Source: CAYNST01 sp964399955 (lineage in GTDB: Bacteria; Pseudomonadota; Gammaproteobacteria; Pseudomonadales; Cellvibrionaceae). Taken from it: a stretch of DNA of 9,279 bases. The stretch covers positions 1-9,279 of the forward strand of contig CAYNST010000130.1 of assembly GCA_964399955.1 (NCBI GenBank). Direction: 5' to 3'. The position numbers and the translations under genes were made by a program. The notes under the pieces are model-generated. The model searched no databases and was not told where the DNA came from. It saw only the letters and a program-made list of their open reading frames with translations. This document shows, piece by piece, positions 1 through 6,201 of this stretch. Every line of letters starts with the position of its first letter. The stretch's first letter is position 1.

Positions 1-480
1 TAGTTTAACAGGCAGAAAATGCGTGTGCAGCCGGATGTTGTCGGCCTGTTCATTCCACCTTGAATTGATCATGAATCCGGGCTGCAGAATTGTAAAGTCA
101 GGCCGCTCAGCCGATAATCTTTGATCTGTAAAAAATACAAAATGACCAATTGATAAGCGCGATAGAAGTTGTGGTGTTTATTTCGCAAGGTTGTAACAGT
201 CAGCGATGGTCGGAACTCGAACTGGCCGCTAAAACTTCCTTACTTGCCAGGTTCAACAAGATCGTTTCCGACGAAGTCACTGCAACAGTTGAGCTGGCGA
301 GCGGGTTGCCGATTATTAGTGCACTAAGCCTAAGGGGTGCTGTCACAGGTTTACACGCGCACGCTTGGCGTGTCGCGTTATTTGTCTCTATGCAGATGAA
401 GGAGTCGGGCGCCAGAAGTGTAATAAATACAAAAGTTTGAAATTCCCAGAAGTGTGACCTCCCGCACATTAAATTCGCTA

Positions 481-509
481 TTGGGCCTAAGCGGCGTCGA
501 ACGGCCCAA
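481..509. repeat. Inverted repeat in the left intergenic region
   Basis: TTGGGCC and GGCCCAA form a 7-bp stem around 15 bases, followed on the plus strand by further As. The A-run is on the wrong side for a plus-strand intrinsic terminator, and the minus strand has no T-run after the stem. It could be part of the 3' structure of the long exoprotein transcript; function unknown. Confidence 0.35.
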
Positions 510-572
510 AAAATGGCTTTAGCCTTGTGATTACTGGAAATGGCGGTTGTGAGAGGCGCTTTGTTCAGAATG

Positions 573-603
573 GCTGCTGCAGGTAAATACTCCCTGCAGC
601 AGC
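573..603 (-). terminator. Hairpin just after the long exoprotein gene, possible terminator
   Basis: Perfect 11-bp inverted repeat, GCTGCTGCAGG and CCTGCAGCAGC, with a 9-base loop, beginning 13 bases after the TGA stop. It is strong enough to stop or protect transcript ends, but no run of Ts follows it on the minus strand. It may act as a 3'-end stabilising hairpin or need Rho rather than being a canonical intrinsic terminator. Confidence 0.5.
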
Positions 604-616
604 GGTAAGCCTAACA

Positions 617-3600
617 TCAAGGGCTGTAAGGGTTGATGGTATCCTGGCTCGGATCAAAATCTGCTATGGCATAGTCAATGTCTGGCCCAAAAATGTTTAC
701 GGTGTCTGCGCCCTCGCCCAAATGCATAGGAATAGGAAGGCTGGATGCCAGGTTAACGGTGTCATCGCCATCTCCAAGGGTGAACTCAAATCGCAGTAAA
801 TCAAACTCGTCTTCAATATCAATTTTTAAGTCTGCTGTTTGCGTTAGGTCAACCGTGGTGCCAGCGTCCGAGCCTTTCATCCAAATGTAAGAGAATGAGC
901 CCCGGGCTTCTATCAAGCCACTCAATCTCAACCACTGATCAAAATTCAAATCCAGAAGACCCCAGTTTGTGATAATTGAGGCGGTGCCATCAGCCCCCAG
1001 GTCAATATGGTCTGCAAAAATCGCCAAAGAGCTTCCTGATATATGTGTGCCTTCTGCCTGGGAAACCGTGCCTCCGTCTGCGGTTGAGGTTATCTGGGCC
1101 GCGCTGTCTGTCAGCACCATGTCGCCCAGAATTACATCGTTGTCATCGATCACATTGATATTGGCGGAGTATGAGTTCTCGGTGGTTAAAACGTTTAAGT
1201 CGCCAGTCAATGTAAAATCACCGCCCCCGGTCAGATGGGTGGTGCCGCTGACGTAGGCGCTTGCCGAGGCTTCACCCCAGTTATGGATTGTCAGGTTCTC
1301 TGCAGTGAGTTGATTGGAGTTGAACCCGTAATAAGTGTTGATCAGCAGGTTGGCTCCGCTGGCGGTGAAGTTCAGGTCCGGCGCTTCAACGTTGATGGTG
1401 TTGTTGCCTGCGCCCAATTCCATGGCAATGGGCATATTGGCCTCAAGGTTGACAGTGTCATCGCCGTCTCCAAGGGTAAACTCAAATCTCGGTAAATCAA
1501 ATTCGTCTTCAATATTGACTTTTATGTCTGCTGTTTGCGTTAGATCAACCGTGGTGCCCGCATCCGAGCCTCTCATCCAAATGTGGGAGAAGGTGCGCCT
1601 GCCGTCGATCAAACCGCTCAGTCTCAGCGACTGATCAAAATTCAGCTCCAGAAGCCCCCAGCCTATGTCAATTGAGGCGGTGCCATCAGCCCCCAGGTCA
1701 ATATGGTCTGCAAAAATTCCCAAAGACCCTCCCGATATATGTGTGCCTTCCGCCTGGGAAACCGTGCCTCCGTCGGCGGTTGAGGTTATCCGGGCTGCGC
1801 TGTCTGGCAGCACCATGTCGCCCAGAATTACATCGTTGACATCGATCACATCGATTATGGCGGCGTATGAGTTCTCGGTGGTTAGAACGTTCAAGTCGCC
1901 AGTCAATGTAAAATCACCGCCCCCGGTCAGGTGTGTGGTGCCGCTGACGTAGGCGCTTGCCGAGGCTTCACCCCAGTTATGGATTGTCAGGTTCTCTGCA
2001 GTAATTTGATCGGAAGCAAAGCCCCGGTAGGAGGTGATAATGAGGTCTTCTCCGCTGGCGGTGAAGTTCAGGTCCGGCGCTTCGACGTTGATGGTGTTGT
2101 TGCCTGCGCCCAAATCCATGGCAATGGGCATGTTGGCCTCAAGGTTGACAGTGTCATCGCCATCTCCAAGGGTAAACTCATATCGCAGTAAATCGAAGTC
2201 GTCTTCAAGTATGATTTTTATGTCTGCTGTTTGCGTTAGGTCAACCGTGGTGCCTGCATCCGAGCCTTTCATCCAAATGTTGGAGAAAGGCCCCCGGGCT
2301 TCTATCAAGCCACTCAACCTCAGTGACTGATCAAAGTTCAAATCCAGCAGGCCCCAGCTTGTGACGATTGAGGCGGTGCCATCAGCCCCCAGGTCAATAT
2401 GGTCTGCAAAAATCGCCAAAGAGCTTCCTGATATATGTGTGCCTTCTGCCTGGGAAACGGTGCCTCCGTCGGCGATCGAGGTTATCCGGGCCGCGCTGTC
2501 TGGCAGTGCCATGTCGCCCAGAACCACATCGTTGTCATCGATCACATTGATACTGGCGAAGGATGAATTTTCGGTAGATAAAACGTTCAAGTCGCCAGTC
2601 AATGAGAACTCACCGCCCCCGGTCAGATGGGTGGTGCCGCTGACATTGGCTTTGGCGGATACCTCACCCCAGTTGGAGATTGTCAGGTTCTCTGCAGTGA
2701 TTTGATCGGAAGCAAAGCCCCGGTAGGAGTTGATAATGAGGTCTTCTCCGCTGGCGGTGAAATTCAGGCCAGTAGCTAATGATTGAATGGTGTTGCTGCC
2801 GCCGCCCAGCGCAAAGAGTATGCCTGAACTTGCCGGCAACTCGGGGGCGGGGAGGACAATGCTGATGCCCTCTGCGATATTGACCGTGTTGTTGCCCTCC
2901 GAGCCCCTGAAGGTTAACCCGGAAAACAAGCTGCTGGCGTCAATCACGCCGCTAAGCTCCAAATGGTTGTTGAACTGGCCGACGATGTCGCTCTGGTTCA
3001 CTAACATCGACCCGGTGCCGTCAGCACCCAGATCAATATTGTCGGCACTGATCAGTAGCCGGCTGTCACCAAGGGCGATATGAGAGCCCTCAGCTTGAGA
3101 AACAGTGCCCCCCTCGGCGGTGGACGAGACGCTTGCGGTTGAGGCCAATAATTGCAGATCACCCAGCACCACATCATTGTTATCGAACACGGCAATGGAG
3201 CCCAGCTCTGTAGTCGCAGTCAAAAGGTTGATGTCACCGTTCAGGTAAAATCCGGCCGGACCGTTCAGATGAGTGTGACCAGGGACGTAAGCCTCGACTC
3301 TGACATCGCTTGAAGTTGAAATTGTGAGGTTGTCGGCGTTGAGTGTACCGTCGAACTCACCCATGTTGTAAATGTGCACATCGCGACCAGTGATATCAAA
3401 GGTTGCGCTAGCTTGTTGATCGCTGTTTAGCTGCACATTGCCACCGGCCTCGATTGCGGCGTCCCCTCTGCCCAGCAGTAACTGGATGTCCCCCTGCGCG
3501 TGAGCCTGGAGCAACCCGGCTTCCAAACGGCTGGGGTTCTGACTGGTTAAAGCGGCTGCAGAGCCCAAATGCAAGATGCCAAAGGTGCTCAAAAGGCTAT

Positions 3601-5353
3601 TGTCTATTGTTATGTCCGCCGCACAGGCACCGTTGGCCAGTCCGGCAGCGCCGGAAGTGATGCTGAGGTCGCCGTCAAACAGCTCTATGTGGCTGTCTTG
3701 CACCCGTACACTGCCGCCCGCGTGCAGGCTTAAATGACGTGGAGCGTAGGACTCCGTCACGGCCAGTTGCACCCCGGCACCCGCGTCGCCAAACTGCAGA
3801 TCACCCTCACTTCGCAGGCTCACCAGGCTGCTGCTGCTCAATGCTGATTGCAATGCTTGTTGGCTGATGGTGGAAAAGCTTTCTTCGGGGGTGACTGCCA
3901 GGTTGTGCCCCTGAAGCAGCAGCTCACCATCAGTCTCTGAGCTGTGCAAATTGACACGCCCTGTGAAGCCGAGTGTGCCTTGGGTGACCAATTCTATCTT
4001 CGCACCGCCGTACCTGGAACTGGCGTCCAGTTCGCCTTCAATCCAGGTGGCTGTTTTGGACCAAGATTTAATACCGCCACCCTCCGCATTGCTGGCATGC
4101 AGTTGTGCGTCTTCTCCAATAAGTACTACTTCGGTATCTCTTAAGCGCGACCCGCCGCCTTGCCCTTGGGCGCCTACGGTAATTTGGCTGGCAGTCACGG
4201 TTGCGTCACCGGTCAAACCCACTTGGCGTCCCAGCAGCGTCGCTTGGCCATTTGCCCCTGTAGAGGCAGTAGAGATAGTTGCCTGGTCCTGCAGCCAAGT
4301 GCGGCCGGAGGAGGCGAGCGTAACACTGCCGCCGCCTATGCCGGGCTCCGCCTCAGAGCGAATGGCGCCGCTGTGCTGGATGTCGTCGCCCAGCATCACC
4401 ACCGCACCACCTGTGGCATCATAAGTGTGGCCGGAAACGTTGATATCTCCGGTGTTGACCAGGTTGGCGCCCTTGCCCAGGCTGAAGCTGCCGTCGTCGT
4501 GAATCAGCACATCAGTATTGCCGGCCAGGTCGCCGCTGTTGACCGCTTGACTGAACACATCCTGGCTGGCGCTGGCGCTGAGCAGCACTCGGCCACTTGC
4601 CGCATTGATGGTGCCGGAATTGTTTACGGCCGGCTCCAGGCCCAGCTTGTTCTGCAGGGTCTCTTTGGTAACGCGTACACCAATCAAGCCCTGCGGGTCA
4701 AAGGTAAGCACGGCTTCGCGGCCGGCCGCCAGGGTGACGCTGCCCAGGGTGGCGCTGATCAGGCCTTCGTTGGCCACGCGCTTGCCCAGCAGCACCACGT
4801 TGCCATGACTGCCACCCGGCCACTCACCGCCACCGCTGGCGGCATTGATCAGGCCCTGGTTGATGACCAGGCCTTCTTTGTTGCCACGCTGCTTGAAGAC
4901 CAGGTCGCCGTTCATGAAATCGGTCGGTTTGATATCAAGGCCCGAGGCCACCAGACCGCCAACATTAACCGTCGCATTCTCACCAAAAATGATTCCGTTG
5001 GGGTTGACCAGGATGACATGGCCATTGGCGTCCAGGCGCCCCAGAATTTGGCTGCCGTCATTGCCAATAATGCGGTTGAGCGCCAGGGATTGGCTGCCCG
5101 GCTGAATGAATTCCACGCGTTCGTCGGCGGCAATATTAAAACTGTCCCAGTTGATGGCCAGGCGATGGCTGTCCTGCAGGATAGTGGTTTCTTTGCCGAC
5201 GTTGCTGATGCTGCCCAGCCCGTCCACTACCTGGCCGCCGGACGGGCCGGCATGGGCCTGAGACGCCAGAGTCATGACGGCAACGATAGCGCTGAACAGC
5301 TTTGGGCGGGAAAATCGTGGGGTGGAGGCGGTAACGTTATTTATAATTTTCAT
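617..5353 (-). CDS. Large TpsA-type filamentous haemagglutinin-like exoprotein with four C-terminal repeat units
   Basis: Secreted TPS (type Vb) exoprotein, probably a cell-surface or released adhesin. Residues 1-35 look like a Sec signal peptide: basic N-region, hydrophobic stretch around LFSAIVAVMTLA, and an A-x-A site (QAHA) before G36. The TPS domain (about 36-310) has INWDSFNI at 67-74 and the family hallmark NPNGIIFG at 117-124, followed by a VNVGGLVASGLDI segment. In this family the domain is recognised by the POTRA region of a TpsB outer-membrane pore. Residues about 315-650 are Gly/Ser/Leu/Val-rich strands typical of a right-handed beta-helix. Residues 651-1559 form four repeat units (213, then 232, 232 and 232 residues), followed by a 19-residue tail ending in NPYSP. 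The mature chain has one visible cysteine, C577, so an HMW1-like C-terminal cysteine anchor is absent. The ATG is set by AAGGA nine bases upstream and by the signal peptide. The family call is firm; adhesion is inferred, since haemolysins and contact-inhibition toxins also have this N-terminus, but no toxin-like C-terminal domain is seen. Confidence 0.95.
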   Translation of the reverse strand: MKIINNVTASTPRFSRPKLFSAIVAVMTLASQAHAGPSGGQVVDGLGSISNVGKETTILQDSHRLAINWDSFNIAADERVEFIQPGSQSLALNRIIGNDGSQILGRLDANGHVILVNPNGIIFGENATVNVGGLVASGLDIKPTDFMNGDLVFKQRGNKEGLVINQGLINAASGGGEWPGGSHGNVVLLGKRVANEGLISATLGSVTLAAGREAVLTFDPQGLIGVRVTKETLQNKLGLEPAVNNSGTINAASGRVLLSASASQDVFSQAVNSGDLAGNTDVLIHDDGSFSLGKGANLVNTGDINVSGHTYDATGGAVVMLGDDIQHSGAIRSEAEPGIGGGSVTLASSGRTWLQDQATISTASTGANGQATLLGRQVGLTGDATVTASQITVGAQGQGGGSRLRDTEVVLIGEDAQLHASNAEGGGIKSWSKTATWIEGELDASSRYGGAKIELVTQGTLGFTGRVNLHSSETDGELLLQGHNLAVTPEESFSTISQQALQSALSSSSLVSLRSEGDLQFGDAGAGVQLAVTESYAPRHLSLHAGGSVRVQDSHIELFDGDLSITSGAAGLANGACAADITIDNSLLSTFGILHLGSAAALTSQNPSRLEAGLLQAHAQGDIQLLLGRGDAAIEAGGNVQLNSDQQASATFDITGRDVHIYNMGEFDGTLNADNLTISTSSDVRVEAYVPGHTHLNGPAGFYLNGDINLLTATTELGSIAVFDNNDVVLGDLQLLASTASVSSTAEGGTVSQAEGSHIALGDSRLLISADNIDLGADGTGSMLVNQSDIVGQFNNHLELSGVIDASSLFSGLTFRGSEGNNTVNIAEGISIVLPAPELPASSGILFALGGGSNTIQSLATGLNFTASGEDLIINSYRGFASDQITAENLTISNWGEVSAKANVSGTTHLTGGGEFSLTGDLNVLSTENSSFASINVIDDNDVVLGDMALPDSAARITSIADGGTVSQAEGTHISGSSLAIFADHIDLGADGTASIVTSWGLLDLNFDQSLRLSGLIEARGPFSNIWMKGSDAGTTVDLTQTADIKIILEDDFDLLRYEFTLGDGDDTVNLEANMPIAMDLGAGNNTINVEAPDLNFTASGEDLIITSYRGFASDQITAENLTIHNWGEASASAYVSGTTHLTGGGDFTLTGDLNVLTTENSYAAIIDVIDVNDVILGDMVLPDSAARITSTADGGTVSQAEGTHISGGSLGIFADHIDLGADGTASIDIGWGLLELNFDQSLRLSGLIDGRRTFSHIWMRGSDAGTTVDLTQTADIKVNIEDEFDLPRFEFTLGDGDDTVNLEANMPIAMELGAGNNTINVEAPDLNFTASGANLLINTYYGFNSNQLTAENLTIHNWGEASASAYVSGTTHLTGGGDFTLTGDLNVLTTENSYSANINVIDDNDVILGDMVLTDSAAQITSTADGGTVSQAEGTHISGSSLAIFADHIDLGADGTASIITNWGLLDLNFDQWLRLSGLIEARGSFSYIWMKGSDAGTTVDLTQTADLKIDIEDEFDLLRFEFTLGDGDDTVNLASSLPIPMHLGEGADTVNIFGPDIDYAIADFDPSQDTINPYSP
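677..1372 (-). repeat. Repeat unit D of the long exoprotein (696 bp, 232 residues)
   Basis: Residues 1328-1559, the last unit. The opening (GANLLINTYYGFNSNQLT) is private, the next part matches C, and the later part (SGSSLAIFADHIDLG, GLLDLNFD, IEARG, IWMKG) matches B. The final turn changes to LGEGADTVNIFGPDI, resembling the LGDGADTINLLAPDI at the same place in the short gene, and leads into the C-terminal tail. Confidence 0.93.
1373..2068 (-). repeat. Repeat unit C of the long exoprotein (696 bp, 232 residues)
   Basis: Residues 1096-1327. Same layout as unit B. Its first 25 or so residues (GEDLII, SYRGFASDQIT) match B, its next stretch (IHNWGEASASAYVSG, DFTLTGDLNVLTTENSY) matches D, and its second half has private variants (SGGSLGIF, GLLELNFD, IDGRRTFSHIWMRG). 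Confidence 0.93.
2069..2764 (-). repeat. Repeat unit B of the long exoprotein (696 bp, 232 residues)
   Basis: Residues 864-1095, starting at NFTASGEDLII. It has the conserved blocks ENLTI, HLTGGG, TGDLNVL, NDVVLGDM, GGTVSQAEGTHI, ADHIDLGADGTASI, LNFDQSLRLSGLI, GSDAGTTVDLTQTADI, and the paired turns LGDGDDTVNL and LGAGNNTINV. The length is exactly that of units C and D with no indels, and nucleotide identity to them is high by eye. Confidence 0.93.
2765..3403 (-). repeat. Repeat unit A of the long exoprotein (divergent, 213 residues)
   Basis: Residues 651-863, the first and most divergent unit of the long gene. It aligns with the later units through a shared spine: NADNLTIS, NNDVVLGD, GGTVSQAEGSHI, ADNIDLGADGT and LSGVIDA, then a short GSEGNNTVNI turn and a single LGGGSNTI turn. 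It lacks about 19 residues relative to the 232-residue units, about one beta-helix coil: the paired LG-x-G turns of other units are reduced to one here. Confidence 0.85.
4431..5276 (-). repeat. 846-bp exact duplicate of the TPS domain (copy in the long gene)
   Basis: This stretch encodes residues 27-308 of the long protein: the end of the signal peptide plus the TPS secretion domain. By line-by-line reading it is identical to 7913-8758, silent positions included. Just past the C-terminal edge the proteins still agree (GHTYDA), yet four of those six codons differ silently (G, T, Y and A). Past the other edge, mismatches begin within the signal-peptide hydrophobic region. The sharp edges suggest gene conversion rather than plain duplication and drift. 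Confidence 0.95.
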
Positions 5354-5362
5354 GTCACTTGG

Positions 5363-5367
5363 TCCTT
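5363..5367 (-). promoter_or_regulatory. Ribosome-binding site of the long exoprotein gene
   Basis: AAGGA on the minus strand, nine bases before the ATG at 5351-5353. It fixes the start at a codon that gives a complete signal peptide. Confidence 0.8.
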
Positions 5368-5440
5368 TTTGTGGTCCGGTTGAACAGGCACCTTGTTATT
5401 ATCAGCCGGCGCATTCGTGTGCCCTTGGCCCGGTACTGGT

Positions 5441-5456
5441 AGCATGGACCATGCCA
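5441..5456 (-). promoter_or_regulatory. Candidate sigma-54 (-24/-12) promoter of the long exoprotein gene
   Basis: On the minus strand this reads TGGCATGGTCCATGCT, a GG-N10-GC element matching 10 of the 12 defined positions of the sigma-54 consensus TGGCACG-N4-TTGCW. Transcription would start near 5430, giving a leader of roughly 75 bases. A closely similar element lies at almost the same distance before the paralogue. An alternative is a sigma-70 type -10 (GATAAT, minus strand 5398-5403), but no good -35 accompanies it. Confidence 0.5.
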
Positions 5457-5473
5457 TGGGGTAGGTATAAAAC

Positions 5474-5487
5474 CCGCGCTGACGCGG
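5474..5487. promoter_or_regulatory. Palindromic site upstream of the long gene's promoter element
   Basis: CCGCG-CTGA-CGCGG, a perfect 5-bp inverted repeat, 18 bases upstream of the candidate -24 element. Its core GCGCTGACGC also occurs, inverted, in the palindrome upstream of the paralogue (9009-9018). It may be a regulator site, but it is closer to the promoter than usual for a sigma-54 activator. Confidence 0.25.
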
Positions 5488-6122
5488 CGCAAGATCCCTG
5501 CCTGCGAATATTGATTAAACAGGCGTACTGGCTGATTCGGAATGTGGGCTTCGCCATGAGCTTAACTATTCGCCCTGGGTAATTCGTCAGGGTTTCAAGG
5601 GGTTTATAAACATATTGGGTAAGGGCTGGATAGGGTGGTTCAGAATGCCCATCATTATTTCGCTCAACGGTTTTCCTATTTTCCAGCAGTGAAAATGTTT
5701 GCCCATATTTTAGTGGCTCCAGCAATGAAGCGTCGTTCTTGCACAAATATTGCCGAAATGTTTTACACTAATATTCTGCGGTGATTAACCGGTTTTTTAG
5801 CTGGTGGTGTGGCCTCTTTAAAACTCCTTGCGGCGATCAGACTTGGCCAAAGGCAAGGCGGGTCATGCACCCCAATTCATTTGAGGGCACATCAGAAGAT
5901 AATAATTCTTGTGATAGCAAGTGAGCACCGCCCCCAGAACCGCAGTTTAGGTGGGGTAGATGAGGGTTCGATGACGGCGCTGAAGGGGCTGGGCTCACTG
6001 CATCCGTCGAGAATAATTACAGTTCAGGCGGGAGTTGCCGGGGCGAACAAGGCGGGAACATGCCTGAATGGGAGTGCAGCAAGTGCTGAAACACTAGGAT
6101 CAAGCTTGCATTATGCAGTGAT

Positions 6123-6151
6123 ATGAAGGCAGAAATTCCGGGCGCCTTCAT
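6123..6151 (-). repeat. Second inverted repeat downstream of the short exoprotein gene
   Basis: ATGAAGGC and GCCTTCAT form an 8-bp perfect stem around a 13-base loop. An overlapping smaller hairpin (GCCTT/AAGGC, 6144-6158) competes with it. With the hairpin at 6159-6182 it makes a structured 3' end; no T-rich tail is seen. Confidence 0.4.
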
Positions 6152-6158
6152 CAAAGGC

Positions 6159-6182
6159 GGGGCGGCAGCAGCGTGCCGCCCC
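6159..6182 (-). terminator. GC-rich hairpin after the short exoprotein gene, possible terminator
   Basis: Perfect 9-bp GC-rich stem (GGGGCGGCA and TGCCGCCCC) with a 6-base loop, beginning 19 bases after the TAG stop. No T-run follows on the minus strand. A second inverted repeat lies just beyond it at 6123-6151. Confidence 0.5.
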
Positions 6183-6201
6183 GATTAGAGCGCTGCGGGC
6201 G

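Larger units (their letters stand above)
1..616. other. Intergenic region downstream of the long exoprotein gene
   Basis: No convincing gene. Short open frames on both strands at about 150-469 overlap each other, lack ribosome-binding sites and resemble nothing known to me. The stretch holds the hairpins at 573-603 and 481-509, a long-loop inverted repeat (AACAGGC at 7-13 with GCCTGTT at 44-50), and a direct repeat CCAGAAGTGT at 412-421 and 446-455. No partner transporter gene begins here. Confidence 0.6.
5354..6201. other. Intergenic region between the two exoprotein genes
   Basis: 848 bp holding the long gene's leader and candidate promoter (about 5354-5490) and the short gene's 3' hairpins (about 6123-6182). 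Between them, about 5490-6120, no gene is supported: a minus-strand frame at 5402-5746 would begin with TTG and overlap the promoter, and a plus-strand frame at 5809-6126 begins with GTG without a ribosome-binding site. A stretch at 5749-5783 resembles 9111-9144 upstream of the paralogue. Confidence 0.6.

Noticed and set aside
1..50. AACAGGC/GCCTGTT with an adjacent GTTTAAC, considered as an integron attC-like site
   Set aside because: The paired core sites and internal stem expected of attC are not present.
150..469. Overlapping opposite-strand short frames in the left flank
   Set aside because: They lie on opposite strands over the same bases, one begins with TTG, neither has a ribosome-binding site, and no family is recognised.
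617..1372. Contact-dependent inhibition toxin at the C-terminus
   Set aside because: No VENN-like or other delimiting motif, no variable toxin domain, and no small immunity gene downstream; the C-terminus is repeat units plus a conserved tail.
677..3403. RTX calcium-binding nonapeptide array
   Set aside because: The glycine/aspartate turns come in pairs 19 residues apart, not in nine-residue tandem runs, and the protein has a TPS rather than a type I secretion architecture.
4160..5383. Long plus-strand open frame (407 codons) antisense to the TPS domain, with a matching one at 7774-8802
   Set aside because: It repeats because the underlying 846 bp is duplicated, and it is open because of the codon composition of the real minus-strand genes. 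It has no family resemblance, and the opposite strand encodes a clear TPS domain with a signal peptide.
5402..5746. Minus-strand open frame of 114 codons upstream of the long gene
   Set aside because: It starts at TTG without a ribosome-binding site, resembles no known protein, and runs across the candidate promoter element.
5960..5980. GGTTCGATGAC resembling a tRNA T-arm
   Set aside because: No matching acceptor, D-arm or anticodon stem can be folded around it.
5809..6126. Plus-strand open frame of 105 codons between the genes
   Set aside because: GTG start, no ribosome-binding site, no recognisable domain, and convergent with the short gene's 3' end.
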